Positions 6,293 through 13,207 of a DNA stretch of 17,943 nt are shown here, piece after piece. The stretch is from contig DXZV01000006.1 of assembly GCA_019419485.1 (NCBI GenBank), positions 510 through 18,452 on the forward strand. Reading direction: 5' to 3'. Position 1 is the stretch's first letter. Each line of letters begins with the position of its first letter. The position numbers were made by a program, and so were the translations under genes. Source of the DNA: Collinsella sp. (lineage in GTDB: Bacteria; Actinomycetota; Coriobacteriia; Coriobacteriales; Coriobacteriaceae). The notes beneath the pieces are model-generated. The model made no database searches and was not told the origin of the DNA. It saw nothing but the letters and a program-made list of their open reading frames with translations.

Positions 6293-7630
6293 ATGGAACT
6301 CAAATTGTGTACCTACGCAACCGTCACCACCTTGGGCGACTTTGGCCCCTGGATCAGCAAGGTCGTACTCGACCTGCCCTGCACCGTGCGCGCCAACGAC
6401 ATCGACGCGAACACCTTCCATATATATGTAGAGCGTCACGAGCGCTCGGGCGAGGTTCTGATGCGCAAGGAGCGCGGCGCCGACCATGCCGCGCCCTCCG
6501 TGGGTTACATCGACATTCTCGCCGCATATCCGTGCGACGAGAACGGACGTAAGCTCGCCGTGGGCACCCATGTGGCACTCGAGGTCGCCGAGCAGCGCCT
6601 GACCAAGACCATCGAAGGCGGCGTCATGGGTTCGCGCATGCTCGATGACCAGCTGCGCATCACGCAGCTCACAGCTCTTCCCGGCAACGACGGCGACGAT
6701 CCCACCTGCGGCCTGGTCTTCGACACCTGCCGTGGCGATATCTGCCCCGCGCTCAAAGGCTGGAGCAACGCCACGCAAAAGACCGCCGTCGACGGTATCG
6801 CGCTCGAATACGGCTTCTTTGAGCCCAGCTTTAAGGCCGAGGACTCGGCATGCTTCAACCCCTTTGCGCCCGAGGCCACGGCCGTGCCCCAAAAGGCACC
6901 GCTCGTGGTGTATCTGCACGGCGCCGGCGAGGGCAAGGGCGCCACGCAGGGCGAAGGCGCCACGCGCGCCTATATCGGCAACCGCGTGACGGCCATCAGC
7001 CAGGCGCAGATCCAGCGCTACTTTGGCGGCTTTGCCTGGGTGCTCGTGCCGCAGTCGCCCACGTTTTGGATGGACAACGGCATCGAGCAGCTTGGTCGCT
7101 CCAACCAGAGCATCTACTCCCCCGTGCTCAAGGCCCTCATCGACGAATTTGTCACCGAGCATGCCGACCGCATCGACACCGACCGCATCGTGGTCGCCGG
7201 TCTTTCCAACGGCGGCTTTATGACCCTGCGCCTGTGCGCCGACTACCCCGATTTCTTCGCCGCGGGCCTTCCCTGCTGCGCCCCGTGGTACAACGCCACG
7301 GACGAGGACGTAGCCGCGCTCGCCAAGACGCCGCTGTGGTTTACGCACTCCAAGGGCGACGAGCTTGTGTCACCGCAACAGACCGTGCTGCCGCTCACGG
7401 CGCGCCTGCGCGATGCCGGCGCCAACGTGCACCTCACCTACTTTAGCCATGTCGAGGACCTGACCGGCGTGTATCGCGAGGCCGACGGCTCGGCCAAGAA
7501 GACGTTCAACCACGGCGTGTGGATCCACCAATTCAACGACCTGTGTTATCAAGACTTCGACGGGGGCAACGTACTCATCGACGGCGAGCCGGTGGGCTGC
7601 TGGGAGTGGTCGGCCAGGGTCGACCGCTAA
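6293..7630 (+). CDS. Alpha/beta-hydrolase esterase with N-terminal Ig-like domain (EstA-like)
   Basis: 445 residues from the ATG at 6293. Residues about 1-130 form a beta-rich domain like the Ig-like N-terminal domain of EstA-type esterases. Residues about 200-440 form an alpha/beta-hydrolase fold of the prolyl-oligopeptidase/esterase group: PLVVYLHGAGEG (203-214, oxyanion loop), the nucleophile elbow GLSNGG (Ser305), then candidate acid Asp356 (HSKGDELV) and His407 (FNHGVW). There is no signal peptide, so it should act in the cytosol. It is divergent from the PTS and apiosidase-like genes and shares their operator region, and it precedes the Sde182-like gene. A role in removing acyl groups from an imported glycoside fits the context but is inferred; peptidase activity is an alternative since the fold alone does not decide. 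Confidence 0.85.
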   Translation: MELKLCTYATVTTLGDFGPWISKVVLDLPCTVRANDIDANTFHIYVERHERSGEVLMRKERGADHAAPSVGYIDILAAYPCDENGRKLAVGTHVALEVAEQRLTKTIEGGVMGSRMLDDQLRITQLTALPGNDGDDPTCGLVFDTCRGDICPALKGWSNATQKTAVDGIALEYGFFEPSFKAEDSACFNPFAPEATAVPQKAPLVVYLHGAGEGKGATQGEGATRAYIGNRVTAISQAQIQRYFGGFAWVLVPQSPTFWMDNGIEQLGRSNQSIYSPVLKALIDEFVTEHADRIDTDRIVVAGLSNGGFMTLRLCADYPDFFAAGLPCCAPWYNATDEDVAALAKTPLWFTHSKGDELVSPQQTVLPLTARLRDAGANVHLTYFSHVEDLTGVYREADGSAKKTFNHGVWIHQFNDLCYQDFDGGNVLIDGEPVGCWEWSARVDR

Positions 7631-7642
7631 GCCCTCCCATCG

Positions 7643-7763
7643 CGGGGACCGGGGTTTAGTCTTGCAAACGTCCTCGGGCATGCATGGGCTGGCGCTTTGC
7701 GCTTCGCGCTGCGCCTGCCCATGCCCCCTGCGGAGTGTTTGCAAGACTAAACCCCGGTCTCCG
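7643..7763. repeat. 121-bp long hairpin element between esterase and Sde182-like genes
   Basis: A perfect 23-bp inverted repeat (7647-7669 with 7737-7759; it starts GACCGGGGTTTAGTC) extends outward past one mismatch to 7643/7763. Inside it is a second stem (7682-7695 with 7711-7724; GCATGGGC/GCCCATGC and GGCGC/GCGCC with one mismatch), and a GCGC/GCGC pair closes the tip. The whole would fold into one long interrupted hairpin in single-stranded DNA or RNA. No coding frame is seen inside. It may be a REP/BIME-like or MITE-like element, and may also terminate the esterase transcript, although no T run follows. Confidence 0.8.
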
Positions 7764-7880
7764 CTGCGTTGACGTTGCTGTGACCTTGGCCGGCCGCTTC
7801 TAGCGGGCCGCCGGGTCGGTGGCGATGGGGGCATGGGTCCCGTCTTGCCTTGCGCGTAACTGGCTGAATTGATTTTGATT

Positions 7881-7884
7881 GGAG
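7881..7884 (+). promoter_or_regulatory. Ribosome binding site that sets the Sde182-like start
   Basis: GGAG lies eight bases before the ATG at 7893. The in-frame ATG at 7869 has no purine-rich site and would place this GGAG inside the gene. Confidence 0.5.
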
Positions 7885-7892
7885 CTGTTCCT

Positions 7893-9404
7893 ATGTCCCA
7901 GAAGTTGACTCGGGTGATTGTTACCACTGATATGGAAGTCGATGATATGAACTCGCTTGTTCATTTGGCTCTGTATCTCAACTTGCTTGATGTTCAGGCT
8001 GTGGTGTATACGGCTTCGCAGTATCACTTTCTTGGGGATGGGGTTCATACGCTCGGCGAGGTGAATTCGCATTGGCGGACCAAAGGGCGGCGCTCTTATG
8101 AGTGGGCTGTTGTGCCTCATGAGCCCGATCCGCTAGCCGGCGAGCTTCGTGAGTATCGGCCGTTTCCCGAGCATTGGATTGAGAGTCTCTGGAGTAATGA
8201 ATATGCCCAGGCTTGGCCGCAGTTGCAGGCAAATGCGGCCGCTGCCGGTGAGCCGCCGTTTCCCACGCCCGCCCAGATGATCGAGCGCACCTTTGTGGGA
8301 AATGTTGCCTTTGAGGGTGATGTGACTGAGGAAACTGAGGGGTCTCGCGTAATTGCGCAGGCGATTCTGGATGATGATCCGCGTACGTTATGGTTGCTCA
8401 GCTGGGGTGGTATGAATACGATCGTTCGCGCCCTCATGAGTATTGCCGAGCGCTATCGCGCCACGCCCGAGTGGCCCGCCGTGCAGCAGCAGGTCTATCA
8501 GAAGGTGCGCGTGATGGGCGTTGCCGATGGCGTGGGACAGGACAACTCGTGGCTCGACCATGGGCGCGAGCTCTTTCCCGAGCTCATCTTTTGGCGTACG
8601 CCCTATATGTATGGCAACTATTTCGACGCCAAAACAGCTCAGCCCGATACGCTGCCGCTGTTTAAGGCTCCCTGGCCCGAGCAGAATCTCACGCAGGGCA
8701 ACGGCCCCCTCATGGCACGCTATATGCTCTATGGCGATGGTAAGGTCTACGAAAACGAGCCTGAGCGCTTTCAGTTTGGCAAGCATGCCCGTCTGGATTG
8801 GGGCCTGGAAGGCATGCCCGCGATGCAGTTTGAGCGCGGCGATTTTATGGCCGAAGGCGACAGCATGACCTATATTCCGCTGCTGCCGTTTGGCCTGCGC
8901 GGTATCGACGACCGCGGCTTCGATACGCTGCTGGGACGCATGTTTTTTGATGGGCATCCCGATGCGAACGCGCCCGCCGGTTTTGCCTCCATCGGCACGC
9001 CCGCAGACGACAATCTCAATCCCTATCTGCGTGCCTATCAGGAAGACTTTGCCGCCCGCGCGCAATGGTGTGCCCATGATCCGGCAGCCTGCTCGCATCC
9101 GGCACATGTTGTCGAGACCACGGCCGACCGCAGCGCCACAGCCGGCGAGCGCGTCGACCTTACAGCGACCATCGTCGACCCCGACGGCAAGGGCTTCGAT
9201 GTACATTGGGATGTCGCCGTGGACCCGTCGAGCTATGCAGGCGCCCAGGATCTGTCGCTGTGGCAAGAATGCACGGTAGACACCGCTTTCATCGTGCCCG
9301 CCGACGCGCGGCCCGGCGACCGCCTTGTGCTCACCCTTACCGTGCAGACGCGCGCCGAGCGCCCCTGCAGCCGCTACGCCCAGGTCGCCGTAACCGTGGC
9401 ATAG
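7893..9404 (+). CDS. Sde182/DUF1593 nucleoside-hydrolase-like protein
   Basis: 503 residues from the ATG at 7893. The N-terminus RVIVTTDMEVDDMNSLVHLALYLN (7-30) matches the nucleoside-hydrolase-like domain of Sde182 (formerly DUF1593), with Asp13, Asp17 and Asp18 in the place of the metal-binding Asp cluster. WLLSWGGMNTIVRAL and GVGQDNSWLDHGRELFPELIFW are further family-like segments. The domain covers about 1-340; about 410-503 is a beta-sandwich-like C-terminal domain (HVVETTADRSATAGERVDL to the end), as in Sde182. Family members are usually secreted and linked to plant polysaccharide use; this one has no signal peptide. Codons in the first third are rich in T-ending forms while the last third is strongly GC-ending. 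It follows the esterase gene after 262 bp holding a long hairpin, so it may be transcribed separately. The reaction is not established for this family. Confidence 0.82.
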   Translation: MSQKLTRVIVTTDMEVDDMNSLVHLALYLNLLDVQAVVYTASQYHFLGDGVHTLGEVNSHWRTKGRRSYEWAVVPHEPDPLAGELREYRPFPEHWIESLWSNEYAQAWPQLQANAAAAGEPPFPTPAQMIERTFVGNVAFEGDVTEETEGSRVIAQAILDDDPRTLWLLSWGGMNTIVRALMSIAERYRATPEWPAVQQQVYQKVRVMGVADGVGQDNSWLDHGRELFPELIFWRTPYMYGNYFDAKTAQPDTLPLFKAPWPEQNLTQGNGPLMARYMLYGDGKVYENEPERFQFGKHARLDWGLEGMPAMQFERGDFMAEGDSMTYIPLLPFGLRGIDDRGFDTLLGRMFFDGHPDANAPAGFASIGTPADDNLNPYLRAYQEDFAARAQWCAHDPAACSHPAHVVETTADRSATAGERVDLTATIVDPDGKGFDVHWDVAVDPSSYAGAQDLSLWQECTVDTAFIVPADARPGDRLVLTLTVQTRAERPCSRYAQVAVTVA

Positions 9405-9496
9405 CAAGGACGGCGCCCACATTCGGCAGCCGCCGCATTCGACAAAGAGTGTCCCCAGGCGCCAAACGAGCGGGGATTTTTGGACACCCAAATGAC

Positions 9497-9560
9497 GAGA
9501 GTGGATAATCTCCCACTTTGAGCCTGTACACAGGCCAAAAACGGGAGATTATCCACTCTC
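9497..9560. repeat. Inverted repeat, 18-bp perfect arms
   Basis: GAGAGTGGATAATCTCCC (9497-9514) and its exact reverse complement (9543-9560) flank a 28-nt loop. The loop carries its own small palindrome GCCTGT/ACAGGC (9522-9527, 9530-9535). It could terminate transcription from the Sde182-like gene or form part of the adjacent repeat element. Confidence 0.8.
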
Positions 9561-9570
9561 ATTCTACGGG

Positions 9571-9632
9571 TACTCATTGGGGACGTACTTAAATGAGTAG
9601 TTTCACTCATTTAAGTACGTCCCCAATGAGTA
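9571..9632. repeat. 28-bp dispersed repeat as perfect inverted pair
   Basis: The arms 9571-9598 and 9605-9632 are exact reverse complements with a 6-nt loop (AGTTTC). The right arm is identical to 2701-2728, nearly 7 kb away. The structure starts 10 bp after the 18-bp inverted repeat. Confidence 0.85.
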
Positions 9633-9706
9633 GGAAAAATGGGCCATGTGTCCCAGTTGTGGAGACTCGTTGAGCCGTCTGGGTATCGTGAAAGGCTGCG
9701 CACTCC

Positions 9707-9744
9707 CCCATCATCAAAAGTGACACACGCTACCAGTTGATGGG
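9707..9744 (+). promoter_or_regulatory. Possible hairpin masking the ribosome site of the zinc-ribbon operon
   Basis: CCCATCA (9707-9713) can pair with TGATGGG (9738-9744). The second arm includes the GGG of the GGGAGG ribosome site that precedes the ATG at 9753. The loop is 24 nt, so the stem is only moderately stable. Confidence 0.35.
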
Positions 9745-9752
9745 AGGCAGCC

Positions 9753-10490
9753 ATGGGCTTCTTTGACAAGATGTTCGAGAAGAAAGAGTGCGCGATTTGC
9801 GGTACCGAGCTGGGACTTCTAGGTAAGACAAAAATCAATGAAGGCTACCTGTGCAAAGAGTGCGCCGGCAAGCTCTCCCCCTACTTTCACGGCTATCGTT
9901 CCAGCACCGCGGACGATATCCGCGAGCAGCTCGCCTACCGCGAGGCCAATGCCGAGCGCCTGGCGTCGTTCAACCCCACGCGCACGCTTTCTGCCGGGCG
10001 CACCAATATTATGCTCGATGAGGACGCGGGCCTGCTGATCATCACTTCGCAGAGCCGCTGGCGCGACGCCAATCCCGACATCATCGAGTTCTCGCAGGTA
10101 CTCGGCTGCGATATGGATATCGACGAGCATCGCACCGAGATCTATCGCGAGACCAAGGACGGCGAGCGCGAGAGCTACAACCCGCCGCGCTACGACCTGG
10201 ATTACGACTTTAATCTGACCATCCACGTCAACACGCCGTACTTTACCGAGATCGACCTGCGCGTGAACGACTCCACCATCGATCAGCGCGGCTCCATCGA
10301 ATACCGCGAGGCCAAGCGCCAGGCAACCGAGGTGCGCGAAGCGCTGGTGCAGCTGCGCCAGGAGACGCGCGATAGCGCCGTGGCCGCCAAGGCCCCCAAG
10401 ACCGCGGTGACCTGCCCCTTCTGCGGAGCCACCACCATTCCCGATGCCAGCGGGCGCTGCGAATACTGCGGCGGCGCCATCGGCGCATAG
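9753..10490 (+). CDS. DUF4428-type zinc-ribbon protein
   Basis: 245 residues. Two zinc-binding sites frame the protein. The N-terminal one (Cys13, Cys16, Cys34, Cys37: CAICGTELGLLGKTK then YLCKECAGKLSPYF) matches the DUF4428 pattern. The C-terminal one (Cys221, Cys224, Cys236, Cys239: CPFCGATTIPDASGRCEYCGGAIGA) is a classical short zinc ribbon. The middle (about 75-200) is a soluble domain with alternating strands (AGLLIITSQSRW, FNLTIHVNTPYFTEIDLRVN), often seen after DUF4428. There is no membrane segment or signal peptide, so it is cytosolic. GGGAGG precedes the ATG. It opens a four-gene operon with the YdjG-like, SPFH and lipoprotein genes, the next starting 24 bp downstream. The function of the family is unknown. 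Confidence 0.88.
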   Translation: MGFFDKMFEKKECAICGTELGLLGKTKINEGYLCKECAGKLSPYFHGYRSSTADDIREQLAYREANAERLASFNPTRTLSAGRTNIMLDEDAGLLIITSQSRWRDANPDIIEFSQVLGCDMDIDEHRTEIYRETKDGERESYNPPRYDLDYDFNLTIHVNTPYFTEIDLRVNDSTIDQRGSIEYREAKRQATEVREALVQLRQETRDSAVAAKAPKTAVTCPFCGATTIPDASGRCEYCGGAIGA

Positions 10491-10514
10491 CCTCCGGCAC
10501 GGAAAGGACCGATC

Positions 10515-11837
10515 ATGGCCTTCGAGAGCGTTAACTATCAGTGCCCTGCCTGCGGTGGTCCCCTGCATTTTGCCAGCGCCGAGCAAATGCTCGTCTGCGA
10601 CTACTGTGACTCACGCTTTGAAGTCGAAGAAGTCGAGGCCCTCTATCGCGAGCGCCAGGACAAGGCCGACGCCAAAGCCGATGCGGCAGCCGCAACGCCC
10701 AAGCCCGTCGCCGACGACGCGGTGCAGGAGCTCGCCCAAAACGCCGGCTACATCTGCTCGTCGTGCGGCGCCGAGCTCGTGTCCGACGGCACCGTCGCCG
10801 TCACCACCTGCCCGTACTGCGGTAACTCCGCCGTGGCGCCCGGCCAGCTCTCTGGCGACTTCTCGCCCGACCTGGCGATTCCGTTTAAGCTCGGGCACGA
10901 CGATGTCACGGCCGCACTCAAGGAACACTATAAGGGCAAGATCTTGCTGCCCAAGAGCTTTGTCACCGGCAACCACATCGACGAGGTCCAAGGTGTCTAC
11001 GTGCCGTTTTGGCTCTACGGCGCCCGCGTTGACGGCGAAGTGTATTTTGACGCGACCAACGAGACCGTGACCGAGGAATCCGATCGCACCGTCACGACCA
11101 CCGACCACTACGATGCCTATCGCAAGGGCAATATCTCGTTTAAGCGCGTGCCCGTCGACGGATCGTCCAAGATGCCCGACGGCCACATGGACGCCATCGA
11201 GCCGTTTGACTACGACGCGTTGCGCCCGTTCTCGGTCGCCTATATGCCCGGCTACATCGCCAACCGTTACGATGAGGATTGCGAGACGTGCAAGGCGCGC
11301 GCCGAGCGCCGCATGGAGGAGAGCACGATCTCGGCCCTGCGCGAGACCGTCGTCGACGAATATGACGATGCCACGGTCGAAAGCAAGCAGCTCGACTACA
11401 CCTGGGAAGACAGCGACTACGCCCTGTTCCCCGTCTGGATGCTCTCCACCTCGTGGAACGGCAAGAGCTACCTGTTTGCCATGAACGGCCAGACCGGCCG
11501 CTTGGCCGGCGAGCTCCCCTGCTCCAAGCCCAAGCTCGCTATTGCCTCGGTGCTGTTCTTTGTGATCGGATTTATCCTCTCCCAGGTTCTCTTTATGGGA
11601 GAATACGCCTTCGATCCAGATTACCTCACCTTCGATGTCGAGGGCATTCTCATCAACATCATCGCGCCGCTGATCATCGTGATTATCGGAGACGTGCTAC
11701 TGGTAGGCCAGCTCAAGACGGCCAACGAGGCCGCCCACGCCGACGAGTACTGCGGCGAGCTCGACCTGACCGAGAAGCACGACACCTTCAGCCACACCGA
11801 GACCACCGTTGTCATGAAAGACGACAAGGACGACTAA
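10515..11837 (+). CDS. YdjG-like zinc-ribbon membrane protein (TFIIB-type ribbon)
   Basis: 440 residues. Two zinc ribbons are at the N-terminus: Cys10, Cys13, Cys28, Cys31 (YQCPACGGPLHF to CDYCDS) and Cys81, Cys84, Cys99, Cys102 (CSSCGAEL to CPYCGNSA), joined by a charged Ala/Lys/Asp linker (about 40-75). A soluble region (about 115-330) follows, with IPFKLGHDDVTAALKEHYKGKILLPKSF and GVYVPFWLYGARV, typical of proteins annotated as TFIIB-type zinc-ribbon or PriA-like. Two membrane helices (about 341-361 and 378-398) precede an acidic, Asp-rich tail. The organisation resembles B. subtilis YdjG, part of the PspA-YdjGHI membrane-stress operon. GGAAAGGA lies six bases before the ATG. Despite the usual PriA-like label there are no helicase motifs. 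The SPFH gene follows after 48 bp, which supports a joint membrane-associated role. Confidence 0.87.
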   Translation: MAFESVNYQCPACGGPLHFASAEQMLVCDYCDSRFEVEEVEALYRERQDKADAKADAAAATPKPVADDAVQELAQNAGYICSSCGAELVSDGTVAVTTCPYCGNSAVAPGQLSGDFSPDLAIPFKLGHDDVTAALKEHYKGKILLPKSFVTGNHIDEVQGVYVPFWLYGARVDGEVYFDATNETVTEESDRTVTTTDHYDAYRKGNISFKRVPVDGSSKMPDGHMDAIEPFDYDALRPFSVAYMPGYIANRYDEDCETCKARAERRMEESTISALRETVVDEYDDATVESKQLDYTWEDSDYALFPVWMLSTSWNGKSYLFAMNGQTGRLAGELPCSKPKLAIASVLFFVIGFILSQVLFMGEYAFDPDYLTFDVEGILINIIAPLIIVIIGDVLLVGQLKTANEAAHADEYCGELDLTEKHDTFSHTETTVVMKDDKDD

Positions 11838-11885
11838 GCAATCCGACCAATACCACCCGGCCTTTGACGAGAAAGGAAGATCACC

Positions 11886-13127
11886 ATGGGACTCTTGAAA
11901 GCTGGATTGGGAGCTGCCGGCGGCGTCATGGCCGACCAGTGGAAGGAATTTATCTACTGCGAATCGATGCCTGCTGACGTCTTGGCCTGCAAGGGCAGCA
12001 AACGCACCGGTGGCCGCAGCTCCAACACGCGCGGCGAGGACAACGTCATCTCCAACGGCTCGGTCATCGCCGTCAACGACGGCCAGGGCATGCTCGTGGT
12101 GCAAAACGGCAAGATCATCGAAGTCGCGCTGGAGCCCGGTGAGTTCGTCTTCGATACCGGCAGCGAGCCGAGCGTCTTTAGCGGCAACCTGGGCGATTCC
12201 ATCAAGGAAACCTTCGCCAATATCGGCAGCCGTTTTACCTTTGGCGGCGACGCGGGCAAGGACCAGCGCGTCTACTTCATCAACACCAAGGAGATCATCG
12301 GCAACAAGTACGGCACCGCCTCGCCCGTGCCCTTCCGCGTGGTCGACAACAACATCGGCCTGGACGTCGACATCTCCGTGCGCTGCAACGGCGAGTACTC
12401 GTACCGCATCACCAACCCGCTGTTGTTCTACACCAACGTGTGCGGCAACGTGACCGATAGCTACACGCGCGACAAAATCGACAGCCAGCTTAAGTCCGAG
12501 CTGCTCACCGCCCTGCAGCCCGCCTTTGCCAAGATCTCGGAAATGGGCATCCGCTACAGCGCCATCCCCGGCCACACCACCGAGCTCGCCCGCGCGCTCA
12601 ACGAGGTCCTCTCTGCCGATTGGCGTGATCTGCGCGGCGTCGAGATCGTGAGCTTTGGCGTCAACTCCATCGCCGCCTCGCAAGAGGACGAGCAGATGAT
12701 CAAGGACCTGCAGAAAGCCGCGGTCATGCGCGATCCCACCATGGCGGCAGCCAACATTGCCAGCGCCCAGAGCGACGCAATGCGCGCGGCAGCCGCCAAT
12801 CCCAACGGCGCGATGGCAGGCTTTATGGGCATGGGCATGGCAGGTGGCATGGGCGGCATGAACGCCAGCCAGCTGTTCGCCGCCGGCCAGGCACAGCAGC
12901 AGGCCGCCCCGCAGCCGGCTCCGGCACCCGCTCCCGCACCGGCTCCTGCCGCTGCTCCCGCGGCCGGCACATGGACCTGCAGCTGCGGCGCCACCAACAC
13001 CGGCAAGTTCTGCTCCGAGCGTGGCAGTCCCGCACCCGCCCCGGCACCGGCCAAGTGGTTCTGCCCCAACTGCGGCAGCGAAAACGGCGGCAAGTTCTGC
13101 AGCAACTGCGGAACGCCCAGGCCCTAG
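11886..13127 (+). CDS. SPFH-domain protein with C-terminal zinc ribbons (YdjI-like)
   Basis: 413 residues. Residues about 15-275 match the SPFH/band-7 domain of the YdjI (virion core protein-like) group: WKEFIYCESMPADVLACKG (19-37), GSVIAVNDGQGMLVVQNGKI, LEPGEFVFDTGSEPSVFSG (82-100), FANIGSRFTFGGD, YFINTKEI, and EVLSADWRDLRGVEIVSFGVNSIAA. A Met/Gly-rich stretch (about 309-326) and a Pro-Ala linker (about 341-360) lead to two tandem zinc ribbons. The second is complete (Cys393, Cys396, Cys405, Cys408). The first has Cys365, Cys367, Cys376 but Arg379 where the fourth Cys is expected. There is no clear transmembrane helix; membrane binding may go through its N-terminus or the YdjG-like partner encoded just upstream. 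In B. subtilis the equivalent protein helps tether PspA to the membrane; no PspA gene is in this window. A GAAAGGA site precedes the ATG. Confidence 0.9.
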   Translation: MGLLKAGLGAAGGVMADQWKEFIYCESMPADVLACKGSKRTGGRSSNTRGEDNVISNGSVIAVNDGQGMLVVQNGKIIEVALEPGEFVFDTGSEPSVFSGNLGDSIKETFANIGSRFTFGGDAGKDQRVYFINTKEIIGNKYGTASPVPFRVVDNNIGLDVDISVRCNGEYSYRITNPLLFYTNVCGNVTDSYTRDKIDSQLKSELLTALQPAFAKISEMGIRYSAIPGHTTELARALNEVLSADWRDLRGVEIVSFGVNSIAASQEDEQMIKDLQKAAVMRDPTMAAANIASAQSDAMRAAAANPNGAMAGFMGMGMAGGMGGMNASQLFAAGQAQQQAAPQPAPAPAPAPAPAAAPAAGTWTCSCGATNTGKFCSERGSPAPAPAPAKWFCPNCGSENGGKFCSNCGTPRP

Positions 13128-13146
13128 CCCCTCTATCTGGTAATTG

Positions 13147-13168
13147 GCGGGGGATCCGCCACCCCCGC
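13147..13168 (+). other. Small hairpin between SPFH and lipoprotein genes
   Basis: GCGGGGG (13147-13153) pairs with CCCCCGC (13162-13168) around an 8-nt loop. Only ATTTGCTTC follows, so at most partial termination or mRNA processing is likely before the lipoprotein gene. Confidence 0.4.
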
Positions 13169-13207
13169 ATTTGCTTCTATGGGTTTCGTTCGATAAAGGA
13201 GGACACC

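Larger units (their letters stand above)
9405..9752. other. Intergenic region packed with inverted repeats, no gene
   Basis: 348 bp between the Sde182-like gene and the zinc-ribbon operon. It contains GACAAAGAGTGTCCCC (9441-9456), an 18-bp inverted repeat (9497-9560), the 28-bp inverted pair (9571-9632) and a short hairpin over the ribosome site of the next gene (9707-9744). The promoter of the operon should lie in about 9633-9730, but I see no convincing box pair. Confidence 0.75.

Noticed and set aside
6230..7348. 372-residue minus-strand open frame opposite the esterase gene
   Set aside because: It ends inside the operator palindrome region and has antisense-type composition; the esterase frame has the GLSNGG elbow and full catalytic set.
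7647..7759. Insertion sequence or integron attC site
   Set aside because: No transposase or integrase frame, no flanking target duplication that I can see, and the arms do not carry the conserved attC core bases; listed only as an unassigned hairpin element.
8388..9491. 367-residue minus-strand open frame opposite the Sde182-like gene
   Set aside because: No recognisable motifs; it extends into the repeat-rich intergenic region and mirrors the coding frame of the real gene.
10515..11837. Primosomal protein PriA-like helicase
   Set aside because: Only the zinc ribbons would suggest this; there are no Walker or helicase motifs and the protein has two membrane helices.
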